NCBI RefSeq assembly: GCF_000200595.1 | Contig: NC_014810.2 | Location: 248,001-312,000 of the forward strand | Length of the DNA: 64,000 nucleotides | Reading direction: 5' to 3' | Source of the DNA: Helicobacter felis ATCC 49179 | GTDB taxonomy: Bacteria > Campylobacterota > Campylobacteria > Campylobacterales > Helicobacteraceae | Shown here: piece by piece, positions 37,027 to 46,780 of the stretch | Position numbering within the stretch: position 1 is the stretch's first letter | Layout of the letters: every line of letters begins with the position of its first letter | Notes under the pieces: generated by a model | What the model saw: the letters and a program-made list of their open reading frames with translations, nothing else | What the model was told of the DNA's origin: nothing | The model's database searches: none | Made by a program: the position numbers and the translations under genes

Positions 37027-39846
37027 ATGACAAACCGATCATCTGAACACCGCATACAAGACAACTCTAGACGCGAATTTTTAAAATCTGTGGCTATCAC
37101 CTCGGCTTTGGGCAGTGCTGGATTGCTCACTCCTCCAAACCTAGCGGCCAAAGCAGAGCAGGCCCAAGCGGGCTGGAAGTGGGATAAGGCAGTGTGCCGT
37201 TTCTGTGGCACGGGCTGTGGAATTATGGTTGCCACTAAGGATGATAGAATTGTTGCTACCAAAGGCGATCCTCTTGCTCCTGTCAATCGTGGTTTAAATT
37301 GCATCAAAGGTTATTTTAACTCCAAAATCATGTATGGAGCTGACCGGCTTGTAGAACCCCTTTTGCGCGTAAACGAAAAGGGTGAGTTTGATAAAAAAGG
37401 CAAATTTAAACCCATCTCTTGGCAACGCGCCTTTGATGAAATGGAAAAGCAGTTTAAAAAATATTATCAAGAATTAGGGGTTACTGGGATTGGGATTTTT
37501 GGAAGCGGACAATACACCATTCAAGAAGGTTATGCGGCCAGCAAGCTCATCAAAGCTGGGTTTAGAAGCAATAACATCGATCCTAATGCGCGCCACTGCA
37601 TGGCCAGCGCGGTGGTAGGTTTCATGCAAACCTTTGGCATCGATGAGCCTAGCGGATGTTATGATGACATTGAGGCTACCGATACTATCATCACTTGGGG
37701 GGCAAATATGGCCGAAATGCACCCCATTTTGTGGTCTAGGGTGAGCGATCACAAACTCAACAACGCCAATAAAGTTAAAGTAGTCAATCTGACCACTTTT
37801 ACAAACCGCACCTCTGGGATAGCGGATATGGAGATCATCTTCACCCCCAATACGGATTTAGCCATTTGGAATTACATCGCTAGAGAAATCGTTTATAACC
37901 ATCCAGAGGCCATTGATCAAGATTTTATCAATAAGCATATTGTCTTTGCTACCGGCTATGCAGACATTGGCTATGGCATGCGCTCAGATCCCAGCCATCC
38001 GGGCTTTAGACCCAGTGAAAAAGACACCGTAGAAAAACAAAATGCGATCACCCTAGATGAGGAGGAGGCGATCGCCCTCAAACACTTGGGAGTCAAGGCG
38101 GGCGATGTGTTAAAAATGGAACACCAAAATGAAGTGGGCAAACATTGGGAGATCACCTTTGCCCAATTCAAAGAAGCCCTAGAGCCCTACACTTTGGAAT
38201 ATGTCGCTAAAGTGGCCAAAGGGGACGCTAATGAATCCTTAGAGGTTTTTGCGCATAAATTGCAACAATTAGCCAAACTTTATATTGAAAAAGATCGCAA
38301 GGTGGTGAGCTTTTGGACCATGGGCTTTAACCAACACACAAGAGGATCATGGGTCAATGAACAGGCCTACATGGTGCATTTTCTATTAGGCAAGCAAGCC
38401 AAACCGGGTTGTGGAGCGTTTTCTCTCACCGGTCAGCCTAGCGCGTGCGGCACGGCTAGAGAAGTGGGCACTTTTGCCCACCGCCTGCCTGCAGATATGG
38501 TGGTTACAAACCCCGAGCATGTCAAAACTGCCGAAAAGCTTTGGCATGTGCCCCATGGCACCCTCAACCCCAAGCCCGGCTACCATTTTGTAGCGATGAT
38601 GCGCGCGCTCGAAGACGCTAAAGTTAAATTTATTTGGGTGCAGGTGAATAACCCTTGGCAAAATACAGCCAATGCCAACCATTGGATCAAATCTGCTAGA
38701 GAGATGGATAACTTTATCGTGGTGAGCGATTGCTATCCGGGAATTAGTGCTAAAGTGGCGGATTTGATCTTGCCCAGTGCGATGATTTATGAAAAATGGG
38801 GAGCTTATGGGAATGCCGAGCGCAGAAGCCAACACTGGAAACAGCAGGTTACTCCATTGGGTTCTGCAATGAGCGACACTTGGCAGATTTTAGAATTTGC
38901 TAAACGCTTTAAGCTCAAAGAGGTGTGGGGAGAGCAAAAAGTGGATGACAAGCTCACCTTACCCAGTGTGTTAGCCCAAGCGCGCAAGATGGGTTATAAA
39001 AGCACGGATACTCTCTATGATGTGCTCTTTGCCAACAAATACGCCAAACGCTACAAAAGCACAGACCCCATCGCCAAAGGCGCGCCTAATTCTGAGATGC
39101 ATGGGGACAAACGCCATGTCGTGGGCAGTGATGGCAAACCCTTTAGAGGCTATGGATTCTTTATTCAAAAATATCTTTGGGAGGAATACCGCAAATTTGG
39201 AGTAGGGCATGGGCATGATTTGGCCTATTTTGATGACTACCACTACGCTAGAGGTCTAAGATGGCCTGTGGTCAATGGTAAAGAAACCCGTTGGCGTTTT
39301 AATACGCAGTATGACTACTACGCCAAAAAGGCTGCTCCAGATAGTGATTTTGCCTTTTATGGCAAGGCGGGCAAGAAACTTGTCAGTGGGGATCTTAAAG
39401 CTCCTACAAACGACACGCCTAAAAGCCTAGAAAACAAGGCCAAGATTTTCTTTAGACCTTTTATGAAAGCTCCCGAACGCCCTAGTAAAGAATACCCCTT
39501 TTGGCTAGCCACAGGGCGGGTTTTAGAACATTGGCACAGTGGCACGATGACCATGCGCGTGCCCGAGCTCTTTAGAGCTGTGCCTGAGGCCTTGTGTTAT
39601 ATGCATGAAGAAGATGGCAAAAAACTAGGAGTCAATCAAGGCGATGCGGTGTGGATTGAATCTCGGAGAGGCAGAGTCAAGGCGCGGGTGGATATGCACG
39701 GGCGCAACACGCCCCCAGTAGGCTTAGTGTATGTGCCTTGGTTTGATGAAAATGTCTTTATTAATAAGGTGTGCTTAGATGCGACCTGCCCACTCTCCAA
39801 ACAAACCGACTACAAAAAGTGCGCGGTAAAAATTACTAAAGCCTAA
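37027..39846 (+). CDS. napA: periplasmic nitrate reductase catalytic subunit
   Basis: 939 residues. A Tat signal carries SRREFLK at residues 14-20. The [4Fe-4S] ligands are Cys57, Cys60, Cys64 and Cys92 ([15 protein letters not shown]). Cys191 in [10 protein letters not shown] is the expected molybdenum ligand of NapA; the usual NapA substrate and cofactor motifs ([27 protein letters not shown]) follow. It reduces nitrate to nitrite in the periplasm with molybdopterin guanine dinucleotide. A strong TAAGGAG site precedes the ATG. In epsilonproteobacteria napA is normally followed by napG-H-B-F-L-D; here none is present, and a hairpin and unrelated genes follow. Electron donor and maturation proteins must come from elsewhere, or the enzyme is idle. 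Confidence 0.95.
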   Translation: MTNRSSEHRIQDNSRREFLKSVAITSALGSAGLLTPPNLAAKAEQAQAGWKWDKAVCRFCGTGCGIMVATKDDRIVATKGDPLAPVNRGLNCIKGYFNSKIMYGADRLVEPLLRVNEKGEFDKKGKFKPISWQRAFDEMEKQFKKYYQELGVTGIGIFGSGQYTIQEGYAASKLIKAGFRSNNIDPNARHCMASAVVGFMQTFGIDEPSGCYDDIEATDTIITWGANMAEMHPILWSRVSDHKLNNANKVKVVNLTTFTNRTSGIADMEIIFTPNTDLAIWNYIAREIVYNHPEAIDQDFINKHIVFATGYADIGYGMRSDPSHPGFRPSEKDTVEKQNAITLDEEEAIALKHLGVKAGDVLKMEHQNEVGKHWEITFAQFKEALEPYTLEYVAKVAKGDANESLEVFAHKLQQLAKLYIEKDRKVVSFWTMGFNQHTRGSWVNEQAYMVHFLLGKQAKPGCGAFSLTGQPSACGTAREVGTFAHRLPADMVVTNPEHVKTAEKLWHVPHGTLNPKPGYHFVAMMRALEDAKVKFIWVQVNNPWQNTANANHWIKSAREMDNFIVVSDCYPGISAKVADLILPSAMIYEKWGAYGNAERRSQHWKQQVTPLGSAMSDTWQILEFAKRFKLKEVWGEQKVDDKLTLPSVLAQARKMGYKSTDTLYDVLFANKYAKRYKSTDPIAKGAPNSEMHGDKRHVVGSDGKPFRGYGFFIQKYLWEEYRKFGVGHGHDLAYFDDYHYARGLRWPVVNGKETRWRFNTQYDYYAKKAAPDSDFAFYGKAGKKLVSGDLKAPTNDTPKSLENKAKIFFRPFMKAPERPSKEYPFWLATGRVLEHWHSGTMTMRVPELFRAVPEALCYMHEEDGKKLGVNQGDAVWIESRRGRVKARVDMHGRNTPPVGLVYVPWFDENVFINKVCLDATCPLSKQTDYKKCAVKITKA

Positions 39847-39854
39847 ACCACAAC

Positions 39855-39872
39855 CCACCGCTTAGGCGGTGG
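39855..39872 (+). terminator. hairpin after napA
   Basis: CCACCGC-TTAG-GCGGTGG lies eight bases after the napA stop. The stem is strong but the U-run is missing. Confidence 0.5.
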
Positions 39873-40011
39873 TTAAGCTATAAACGCTAAAAATGTTTAG
39901 AAAAATTAAAATTAAAACAACAAAAACAAAGTGAGTCGCAACATTTGCTTCATCGAGCGCAGGCAAAACCGGTGGAGTAAATTATAGCCACTCGGCGTAG
40001 AGCACTAGACT

Positions 40012-40285
40012 TTATTCGCTTTTATCATTTTTCTCATGGAACACGCACGCCCCTTTGTTGCCCAACCCACAGGCTTTTTTGCTGTATTCGATCACCTTTT
40101 GGGCATCTGCAGGGACTTCCTTTGATCCGATCACATAAATCGCAGCCAAATTCTGATACGCCTCAGCACTCCCAAAATCTCCCACTTTTTCTAAATCTTT
40201 GGTCGCCTTTGCTTTTTGTCCGCGCTATCAACAAACACGCGCCCACAAATGCAGTTATAAACACGCCCTTAGTCCATAAACCCAT
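40012..40285 (-). pseudogene. small Sel1/Hcp-like secreted protein, frameshifted
   Basis: ATG at 40285 reads MGLWTKGVFITAFVGACLLIA, a signal peptide. One frame over, near 40225, a coding frame opens (QKAKATKDLEKVGDFGSA) and runs to TAA at 40012. It contains one Sel1-type repeat (AEAYQNLAAIYVIGSKEV, then KACGLGNKGACVF) with the paired cysteines of Helicobacter cysteine-rich (Hcp) proteins. A single-base shift breaks the gene into two parts, giving about 90 residues if repaired. It may be the tail of a larger Hcp gene reduced to one repeat. Not long enough to appear as an open frame on its own. Confidence 0.6.
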
Positions 40286-40329
40286 CAACCCGTTCTCTTT
40301 ACATAAAAAATAGCCCCTTTGCATTGCAG

Positions 40330-40347
40330 GACATTTTTTTAAATGTC
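40330..40347. terminator. GACATTT-TTTT-AAATGTC hairpin after rnhB
   Basis: A perfect 7-bp stem with a TTTT loop lies just beyond the rnhB stop on the minus strand. It could terminate rnhB and separate it from the broken Sel1-like gene. Confidence 0.4.
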
Positions 40348-40351
40348 TGAC

Positions 40352-40951
40352 TTACAAGCCTTGCACCTCTAAAGACCAAATTTTAAAACTCTTGCGGTGT
40401 TCTTGAATTAGTCCGTATTTGGCAATGGCTAAGGCGTGTGTGCACGTGCCATAGCCACAATGCCTAGCAAAGCCATACTCTGGGTAGCGTTCATCTAAGA
40501 CTGACATCTCTCGATCTTTATGCGCCTTGGCTAAGATGGAGGCCATCGCAATTTGAGGGATTTTATCATCTCCCTTGATAATAGCTTCAAAGCTCTCTAA
40601 ATGCGCAAACTCTAATTTAAAAAGAGTATTCCCATCTAGGCGTACATGCTTGATAGTGGGCAATTTTGAAACAATCTCTGTGATCGCCTCTTGCATGCAC
40701 ACGCTCAAACCCTTGTGATCGATCTCTGGCGCGCTTTTGCTCACCACCACGCTAGTAATGCGTGTATCTTGGATAATTTGTGTGGCAAATTCAAAGCGTT
40801 TAGTCCTACTTAGCTGTTTACTCTCTTTAAGTTCTAAGCGCACAAACGCGCTAGCTACATTCTGATCACAGCTCACTCCTGCTACAAACAAAGAGCCGCA
40901 CCAGCACCCCCGCCCCGCCTCATCGATTCCTAAAATCACACCAAACCTCAC
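40352..40951 (-). CDS. rnhB: ribonuclease HII
   Basis: 199 residues. The catalytic IDEAGRG opens the protein, and the second acidic patch (VRLDGNTLF) and the AMASILAKAHKDREM helix follow. RNase HII cuts RNA in RNA-DNA hybrids and removes single misincorporated ribonucleotides. The ORF starts with GTG (40951); a second GTG three codons later is possible. Confidence 0.93.
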   Translation of the reverse strand: MRFGVILGIDEAGRGCWCGSLFVAGVSCDQNVASAFVRLELKESKQLSRTKRFEFATQIIQDTRITSVVVSKSAPEIDHKGLSVCMQEAITEIVSKLPTIKHVRLDGNTLFKLEFAHLESFEAIIKGDDKIPQIAMASILAKAHKDREMSVLDERYPEYGFARHCGYGTCTHALAIAKYGLIQEHRKSFKIWSLEVQGL

Positions 40952-41008
40952 TTTAAAATTTATATTTGCATGTTATCATACCCCTTTATTCAATCACAAG
41001 GAGTTTTT

Positions 41009-42754
41009 ATGCAACACGCCCACAGCCAGTTAAGCCAACAACTTAAAGCCACCAAACGCGCACACCGCTTGTTTTCTTCTCTAGTAGAGGATGTTGCGGG
41101 GGGGGGGGGTATAAATGCCCTCCAAGAGGAAATTAACGATCTTGGCACCAAGTTTAACCAACTCTTAGACACACTCAATACCTTTAACAAAGTCCTAGAG
41201 GAGGCTTACCAACAAAATGCAGAGGACGATCCAGACTTAGAGGATTCTCTTATGCAATTTAAAAAAGTCAAGGTTAAAATCAACACCCATCTTGGCGCAT
41301 TAAATAATCCTCAAGAAAGCGCACCAACTTTAGAGCATATTAAAGGACTAGCTAAACCTTTGGAGGATTTAGAGGTGTTGCTAGAAGTGCTCCAAGCCAA
41401 CCACAAGACTTGGTTTGAAAACAAAGCAGAGCAAAACTCTACCCAAGAAACCCCTAAAGCACAACCTCAAAACACCACATCCACTAATGACAACACCCCG
41501 CAAGTCAAACCCCTATGGAAATATGGGTCTAACACCCTGCAAGCCTTTCAAGATTACATGAAGGCTAAAGACTTGGGCAGTGCTGGGGCTTGGCTAGAGC
41601 TAGGCAAGATGAGCGCAGAAGGCATTGTGCTTGTCCCTGATAATAATGTGGCGATGCGTTGTTTTGAAAAAGCCATTGAGTTAGGCTCAGTGCAGGCGAT
41701 GGTGGAGCTAGGAAAGCTTTACATGGAAAATGGGGACACGCAGGTGTTGGAGTATGGGAGTGGGGAAGCCATCAGTGGGCAAGATGTGGTCAATGCGCTT
41801 AAACCTTTGGGCGATGATGTGGAAAGCGAGGATTACTTGGAAATCCTTAAAGTGTGTCAAGTTTTTAAAGATAAAAGCGTTTTTGGTTGCGAGCAAAAGG
41901 CTAAAGAACTCTTTGAAAAGGCGGTCAGTTTAGGGGAGGGACGAGGGTATTTGGGATTGGCAGAAATATTTATGTGGGATGATGAGGATAGGGCAAAGGA
42001 GTATTACAATCAAGCTATTAGACTTTTAAAACCCCAAGCTGAAAAAGGCGATGGGGAAGCTTATGCGTTGATGGGTGAAGCGCTAAAAGAAAGCGCTGGG
42101 TTTAGTAACCAAGAGAGCATGCAATTTTATCATAGGGCTATTGATTTAGGTTATGCCGATGGATATAGCTATTTGGCTGATTTTGTCTATGCTAACATGC
42201 TTGGGTCTGGATATACGGAGGCAGAAAAAGAGGAGAAACGCAACACCTATTACAAGCAAGGGGCAAAGCTAGGCAGTGGGGAGTGTGCCAGAGGGTTACG
42301 CCCCTCTATGGAAAATCTCCCTTACGAGGGTAGAGATAGTTTAGAGGATTTTGAGCTAGCGGTTGATCAGTCTATAGAATTTATGGATCGACTGATGGAG
42401 TGCTTAAAATTACAAGAATTTGTCGCCCTGCATTGCAGACACCATAGAGTGCTTTTAAGCTTTTTATACGGCTTAAGTTTGGCAAGAGCGATCAATATGC
42501 GTATTGGTTTAGGAGAAATCAAGCGTTACCAACCCTTGCTAGAACTTGCTAAAAGTAAAGTCTACAAAATTGCCGATGCTTTAGTCCGTCCAAACACTTG
42601 GTTTGCAGAGAGTGCTGGAAAAAATCGCAACTATTTTGATGGTCTTTTTCGTCTTATCCATAGCGATCTTAGAGTGTTTGCTAAACCCTATGACAACTGC
42701 TATAAGAAAGTGAATGCTGAGGGGATAGTCAAAACTCATGTTGTGATCGGATAA
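41009..42754 (+). CDS. Sel1-repeat protein with an internal 12-G tract (phase-variable candidate)
   Basis: 581 residues from the ATG at 41009, which has AAGGAG upstream (an in-frame ATG at 40970 has none). Residues 31-34 are GGGG encoded by G12 (41098-41109); the frame is open at this length. The N-terminus is helical, with a Gln/Thr-rich linker near 145-170. From about residue 185, Sel1/TPR-like repeats follow: AWLELGKMSAEG, FEKAIELGSVQAMVELGKLY, FEKAVSLGEGRGYLGLAEIF, FYHRAIDLGYADGYSYLADF. No signal peptide and few cysteines, unlike secreted Hcp proteins, so it is probably cytoplasmic or exported by another route. Gain or loss of one G would truncate it after about 35-50 residues. Function is unknown. 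Confidence 0.85.
   Translation: MQHAHSQLSQQLKATKRAHRLFSSLVEDVAGGGGINALQEEINDLGTKFNQLLDTLNTFNKVLEEAYQQNAEDDPDLEDSLMQFKKVKVKINTHLGALNNPQESAPTLEHIKGLAKPLEDLEVLLEVLQANHKTWFENKAEQNSTQETPKAQPQNTTSTNDNTPQVKPLWKYGSNTLQAFQDYMKAKDLGSAGAWLELGKMSAEGIVLVPDNNVAMRCFEKAIELGSVQAMVELGKLYMENGDTQVLEYGSGEAISGQDVVNALKPLGDDVESEDYLEILKVCQVFKDKSVFGCEQKAKELFEKAVSLGEGRGYLGLAEIFMWDDEDRAKEYYNQAIRLLKPQAEKGDGEAYALMGEALKESAGFSNQESMQFYHRAIDLGYADGYSYLADFVYANMLGSGYTEAEKEEKRNTYYKQGAKLGSGECARGLRPSMENLPYEGRDSLEDFELAVDQSIEFMDRLMECLKLQEFVALHCRHHRVLLSFLYGLSLARAINMRIGLGEIKRYQPLLELAKSKVYKIADALVRPNTWFAESAGKNRNYFDGLFRLIHSDLRVFAKPYDNCYKKVNAEGIVKTHVVIG
41098..41109 (+). repeat. 12-G homopolymer inside the Sel1 gene
   Basis: Twelve consecutive G near the 5' end of the coding region, the classic position and composition of Helicobacter phase-variation tracts. 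Confidence 0.92.
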
Positions 42755-42785
42755 TATTCTAGTTTGCTAGTTTGCAACAAACCAC

Positions 42786-42809
42786 AAGGCTAGCACACAA
42801 GCTAGCCTT
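42786..42809 (+). terminator. terminator of the Sel1-repeat gene
   Basis: AAGGCTAGC-ACACAA-GCTAGCCTT is a perfect 9-bp stem 32 bases after the stop, followed by a T-rich run. Confidence 0.7.
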
Positions 42810-42920
42810 AACTTCTATGATTTTTATGGCTAGCATAAGACTATAGACCTTTGGAGGGGTGCTAAAGTCAAAAATCGGCTAAAATAGCCCTAAACCCTGC
42901 TTATTAGGAGCAGATCGCCC

Positions 42921-43051
42921 ATGCCCTCTAACCTGCGTTCCATCCTTCTAAAAAATATCGGAACTCTCCATAAGGCGGATTTAGAAATAGGTAAAATGAA
43001 AATGAAAGCTTGATCTATGCGCATGTTGCCAAAAATAAGAAGCTCCCATGA
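42921..43051 (+). pseudogene. AAA-ATPase gene remnant with large internal deletion
   Basis: ATG at 42921 with TAGGAG upstream encodes MPSNLRSILLKNIGTLHKAD then LEIGKM, the N-terminal strand of RecF/OLD/AAA_15-type ATPases that normally leads to a Walker A loop. The sequence instead jumps through AAAATGAAAATGAAAG into another frame reading ESLIYAHVAKNKKLP and TGA (43049-43051), a plausible C-terminus that overlaps the next ATG by four bases. The whole ATPase core is missing. The family call rests on the short N-terminal motif only. Confidence 0.5.
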
Positions 43052-43398
43052 CGGCTAGGGAGTTTTAGGAGATAGAAAACGCTATCCATCAGAATTTAAA
43101 AATTACACGCAGAGGGGATTGTTTTAGGGTATGTGAAAAACACGCAGAAAGTCGTATTAAGCAGATGGATTTTTATTTTAGGTGCAATGATTCTATGTTT
43201 ATGCCAAAACAAGATGAGACCAAACATGGCATTAAATTCTTTACGGGGGAAAATCACGCAACAGATTATTGTTGCGATGCCATCATCTTTAAATTTAACC
43301 AAAAAGAGGGCAATATCTCTGTGTATTTGTGTGAGATCAAATCAAGTCCCAATGCTAAAAAATTAAAACAAGAACAGCTTCTCAAGACGCAACTATAA
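43048..43398 (+). pseudogene. partner gene of the ATPase remnant, broken by an in-frame TAG
   Basis: ATG at 43048 overlaps the ATPase remnant stop (ATGA). It reads MTAREF, then TAG (43066-43068), then an open frame of 109 codons: EIENAIHQNLKITRRGDCFR, MDFYFRCNDSMFMPK, VYLCEIKSSPNAKK. Only 77 residues follow the next ATG at 43165. If the TAG were sense the protein would be about 116 residues. I do not recognise the family. The FYLCEIKSS-type strand with alternating acidic residues could suit a nuclease-like or RloB-like partner, but this is speculative. Confidence 0.5.
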
Positions 43399-43546
43399 TC
43401 AACGTCAGGGCTCTAAAAGTTGTCAATGGTTGCATGCATATCTCTAAAGAGAGGCAGAATAGTCCATACGGACACCCCACCCCTCAAAGAGCGATCGCAC
43501 TAACACCCCTCCCACTCTATCATAACTGGCTAGGAGTTAGAGCCTA

Positions 43547-43570
43547 AAACCCCTTTGGGTATTTCCAAAG
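43547..43570 (-). terminator. terminator of the rpsP-rplS operon
   Basis: On the minus strand CTTTGG-AAATAC-CCAAAG followed by GGGGTTTT lies directly after the rplS stop. Confidence 0.65.
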
Positions 43571-43936
43571 CTAGGCGAGTTCTTTTTTACGCACTTCCTT
43601 AATTCTAGCAGCTTTGCCCTTGCGGTGGCGCAGATAGTAAAGTTTTGCACGGCGCACACGCCCAATACGCAAAACTTCAATACTCACTAAGCTCTCTGAA
43701 TAAAGGGGGAAAATCCTTTCTACACCCACACCATTAGCACCGATTTTGCGCACGCAAAAAGTTCTGTCTACACCATTACCACGCACACTAATGCACACAC
43801 CCTCAAAATTCTGTGTGCGCACTTTATCACCCTCTTGGATACGAATACCTAATTTGATTGTGTCGCCAGCCTTAAAAACAGGAGGTTGATTTTTAATTTG
43901 AGAGTCTTCAAAATGTTGGATGTAGCGGTTTTTCAT
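43571..43936 (-). CDS. rplS: 50S ribosomal protein L19
   Basis: 121 residues starting [17 protein letters not shown], with the L19 core [19 protein letters not shown] and [12 protein letters not shown]. The ATG at 43936 has AAAGGG about eight bases upstream; the frame also opens with TTG at 43951, which would add five residues and overlap trmD. Last gene of the rpsP-khpA-rimM-trmD-rplS operon. Confidence 0.96.
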   Translation of the reverse strand: MKNRYIQHFEDSQIKNQPPVFKAGDTIKLGIRIQEGDKVRTQNFEGVCISVRGNGVDRTFCVRKIGANGVGVERIFPLYSESLVSIEVLRIGRVRRAKLYYLRHRKGKAARIKEVRKKELA

Positions 43937-43947
43937 AAAATGCCCTT

Positions 43948-44661
43948 TCAATGGCTAAAATTTCGCAACGAACGATTCAAAGCATAGAAACTAGGAGCGT
44001 GAAACTGCGTCTTGTCCATGGATAAATCGCGCATAAGGTCTTTGATTTTGCCATGATCTCCCTTTGAATACTCTGAAATACTGGGGATGTGCGCACAGCT
44101 GGGTGTTTTAAGCGAAGGAGTGCGGGCAAAATTAGGCGCTTCTAGGAGATGATCCTCAAAACTCTCTTGTTCCAAAGAGGTAGCATTGCCTAGCGTGCCT
44201 TCTAGTTGGCGCGCTACACTATCGCACAAACATAAACTCGCAAGTTCCCCCCCTGTGAGCACGAAATCCCCAACACTTAAGACTTCATCCGCATGTGTCT
44301 CAATGAGTCGCTCATCAAAGCCATCATAACGGCCACAAACTAAAACTAGGTGCTGTTCATGGGCTAAACGCCTCGCATCTTGTTGGCAAAAGCGTTTGCC
44401 ACTAGGGCTTAAAAAGATGACTCGCGTTGTTTTGGAGCGCACGGCATTAAGGGCATTTTCTACCATGTAGGGATCGAGAATCTGGCCCGCACCCCCTCCT
44501 ACCAGCGCAAAATCCGCTCTTTGAAATTTATGAGGGGAAAAATCCCGCATGTTATGGATGTCCACACTGAAAACCCCCTTATCTAAGGCGCGTTTTAGGA
44601 TGGAATCCTCAAAATAAAAGCTCACTAAATGAGGAAAAAGAGTCAAAAAGCTAAAGCGCAT
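43948..44661 (-). CDS. trmD: tRNA (guanine-37-N1)-methyltransferase
   Basis: 237 residues, a SPOUT-fold enzyme using S-adenosylmethionine. Signatures: [15 protein letters not shown] at the start, [35 protein letters not shown] and [13 protein letters not shown] in the knot. ATG at 44661 overlaps the rimM stop. m1G37 prevents frameshifting. Confidence 0.96.
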   Translation of the reverse strand: MRFSFLTLFPHLVSFYFEDSILKRALDKGVFSVDIHNMRDFSPHKFQRADFALVGGGAGQILDPYMVENALNAVRSKTTRVIFLSPSGKRFCQQDARRLAHEQHLVLVCGRYDGFDERLIETHADEVLSVGDFVLTGGELASLCLCDSVARQLEGTLGNATSLEQESFEDHLLEAPNFARTPSLKTPSCAHIPSISEYSKGDHGKIKDLMRDLSMDKTQFHAPSFYALNRSLRNFSH

Positions 44662-45194
44662 CAACTCTCTTCAAGAAGACCGCGCGCATTGCGTGTATAA
44701 ATGCGTTTGGCTTGCAGATCGGTATGTTGGATGTAGTTTGGAATATAGGGAATCAAAAAGAGTTTTTGAGGGTTTTGCACAAAAAGATAGTCTGTATTGG
44801 CCAAACGCTCGACACGCGCCACCTGTCCCAAGCTAACTCCCTCCTCGATAATCTCTAAACCTAGCAGCTGAAAATAGAGAAATTCACCCTCTTGCAGAGT
44901 GCAACGCCTCAAGCTCTCCTCTTGGGTCATGGCCACTACAAGATTGGTCAATTCCCTAGCTTTTTCCAAAGTTTGGACCTCTTCAAAGAAAATTAAATTT
45001 TTCTTTGGTTCAAAACGAGTGATATGTAAAGAAATGGGTAATTGTCCAAATGCGCCCTGCCGATAAAGATGAACACAAGCTCCATGCACTAAAGTCTCTA
45101 TAAAATCACCCTCTAGGGCAAACTTTAACCCCCCTAATAAGCCTACCGCCCGCCCCAGATGTCCTATAACGACCAAATCTTCTATTGCAAACAT
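44661..45194 (-). CDS. rimM: ribosome maturation factor RimM
   Basis: 177 residues. VIGHLGRAVGLLGGLKF is the RimM barrel start, and a C-terminal PRC-like barrel follows (about 100-170, QVARVERLANTDYLFVQ). Needed for 16S rRNA processing and the 30S head. Overlaps trmD. Confidence 0.88.
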   Translation of the reverse strand: MFAIEDLVVIGHLGRAVGLLGGLKFALEGDFIETLVHGACVHLYRQGAFGQLPISLHITRFEPKKNLIFFEEVQTLEKARELTNLVVAMTQEESLRRCTLQEGEFLYFQLLGLEIIEEGVSLGQVARVERLANTDYLFVQNPQKLFLIPYIPNYIQHTDLQAKRIYTRNARGLLEES

Positions 45195-45212
45195 TAAATC
45201 AAAGCGCAGTGC

Positions 45213-45491
45213 TTAGATCACATAGGGGTTTTCAGAAGCGAGCACCACAAGTTTATAACTCAAACCATTCTTAGCTTTCATTCCAGAGATAAAAGCCTTG
45301 AGCGCGCTCACCATTTTGCCTTCCTTGCCAATCACCCTCCCCATATCCACCGGACTTGTGTAGATAGCAATCTCTTTAGTATGGGGGTCATCCTCAAGTA
45401 ATCTTGAGCGTACTTCCACAACCTGCGGGTAAGTAACAACCTTTTTGCAATACTCTAGGATAAAATCTTCTACACAAGTTTCCTCAGACAT
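45213..45491 (-). CDS. khpA: KH-domain RNA-binding protein KhpA
   Basis: 92 residues with the type II KH motif VIGKEGKMVSALKAFISGM. KhpA-type proteins are small RNA-binding proteins found between rpsP and rimM in many bacteria. Its start touches the rpsP stop. Confidence 0.88.
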   Translation of the reverse strand: MSEETCVEDFILEYCKKVVTYPQVVEVRSRLLEDDPHTKEIAIYTSPVDMGRVIGKEGKMVSALKAFISGMKAKNGLSYKLVVLASENPYVI

Positions 45492-45727
45492 TAAGCCTTA
45501 GAAACCTCTGCGAGTTTGGCAACTCTCTCACTCATCTTAGCCCCTACGCTCTTCCAATAATCCAAACGCGCATGGTCAATTTGGACCACTTTTGGGTGAC
45601 TTAAGGGGTTATAGTATCCAATGGATTCGATCCAGCCCCCATCGCGTTTTTTTCTAGAATCTGTTACAACAACCCGATAAAAAGGCTTTTTCTTGCGCCC
45701 TGTGCGTGTAAGTCTTACAACTGTCAT
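45491..45727 (-). CDS. rpsP: 30S ribosomal protein S16
   Basis: 78 residues beginning [20 protein letters not shown] with the [12 protein letters not shown] motif of S16. First gene of its operon. Confidence 0.96.
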   Translation of the reverse strand: MTVVRLTRTGRKKKPFYRVVVTDSRKKRDGGWIESIGYYNPLSHPKVVQIDHARLDYWKSVGAKMSERVAKLAEVSKA

Positions 45728-45771
45728 GTTATCCTTTCAAAAGTTTCAATTTTAACGCCCTCTGGCTAAAA

Positions 45772-46770
45772 CTAAGCTTGATCGCCACCATAATATACTA
45801 AAGCTGAACCCCAAGTAAGACCCCCACCAAAAGCATCTAGCAACATCAGATCGCCTTTTTTAAGCCGTCCTTGCCTATAAACTTCATCAATAGCCATAGG
45901 AATACTGGCCGCTGAAGTGTTGCCGTATTTTTGCACCGTGAGCACCACCTGTTCCTCACTGAAAGAGAGATGGTTTTGCACGGCCTGAATGATGCGTAAA
46001 TTTGCCTGATGGGGGATGAAATAAGCGATCTCTTCTGGTTGGATGGCATTAGCTTCTAAAATGTCTTCTACATCTTTTAAGAGGGTTTTGATCGCCAATT
46101 TAAACACCTCATTACCCTTCATGTGCAAGGTCTGTTGAGAGGGATTTTCTTCCAAGATGAACGCGCTAGGTTTAAGCATGCGTGGGGTATAGAGGTAATT
46201 GGCATGTTGGCCGTTAGCCGCAATTTTGACATCTAAGATACTCTCTTTGATATTCTCCGTGCGCCCTATAACACACGCCCCAGCCCCATCTCCAAAGAGC
46301 ACACAGGTGCTTCGATCCTCAAAATCTAAAACACTGCTACAACACTCCGCCCCCACGATGAGCACATGTTGATACATACCACTCTCGACAAATGCTTTTG
46401 CTGTAGCCAAGAGGTAAATAAAGCCACTGCATGCAGCAATGATATCCATGCTAGGCGTGCTGTCTAATCCCAATTTTGCTGCTAATACACAGGCAGTAGA
46501 GGGCATACACATGTAATCTGGACTTAAAGTGCCCACCAAAATTAGATCGATATCTTCTTTAGTGAGCCCTGCGCGTGCAATGGCCTCCTTAGCAGCCATA
46601 ACACCCAAATCGCTACTTTTTTCTTCAGAGCTAGAAAAATAGCGCGTTTTTATCCCTGTCCTCTTTTGAATCCATTCATCACTAGTGTCCAAAAGAGGTT
46701 CAAACGCGCTATTTTCTACACAAGCCTTAGGCACATAAGATGCCACAGACTTTAACGCTGCATAAGGCAT
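45772..46770 (-). CDS. fabH: 3-oxoacyl-[acyl-carrier-protein] synthase III
   Basis: 332 residues from ATG 46770, which has AAAAGGAG upstream; the longer frame to 46809 lacks one. The catalytic Cys ([13 protein letters not shown]), His ([10 protein letters not shown]) and Asn ([10 protein letters not shown]) are all present. It starts fatty-acid synthesis by condensing acetyl-CoA with malonyl-ACP. It follows plsX by 10 bases, as in H. pylori. Confidence 0.95.
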   Translation of the reverse strand: MPYAALKSVASYVPKACVENSAFEPLLDTSDEWIQKRTGIKTRYFSSSEEKSSDLGVMAAKEAIARAGLTKEDIDLILVGTLSPDYMCMPSTACVLAAKLGLDSTPSMDIIAACSGFIYLLATAKAFVESGMYQHVLIVGAECCSSVLDFEDRSTCVLFGDGAGACVIGRTENIKESILDVKIAANGQHANYLYTPRMLKPSAFILEENPSQQTLHMKGNEVFKLAIKTLLKDVEDILEANAIQPEEIAYFIPHQANLRIIQAVQNHLSFSEEQVVLTVQKYGNTSAASIPMAIDEVYRQGRLKKGDLMLLDAFGGGLTWGSALVYYGGDQA

Positions 46771-46780
46771 GTTTCTCCTT

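Noticed and set aside
37027..39846. Formate dehydrogenase alpha subunit
   Set aside because: The Cys191 motif, overall length and NapA-specific sequence fit NapA; no selenocysteine or beta subunit is present.
39855..40011. Left end of an IS605-type element
   Set aside because: The hairpin resembles IS ends, but no transposase, repeat or matching right end is near.
42755..42920. Further gene between the Sel1 gene and the ATPase remnant
   Set aside because: Only a terminator hairpin and a promoter-like TAAAAT are visible; no open frame with a ribosome site.
43133..43366. ORF at 43133 as the real gene
   Set aside because: The 43165 frame has better composition and extends upstream to a gene start that overlaps the ATPase remnant.
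43399..43546. Gene or element between the partner remnant and rplS
   Set aside because: No open frame or repeat is seen; it probably holds decayed sequence.
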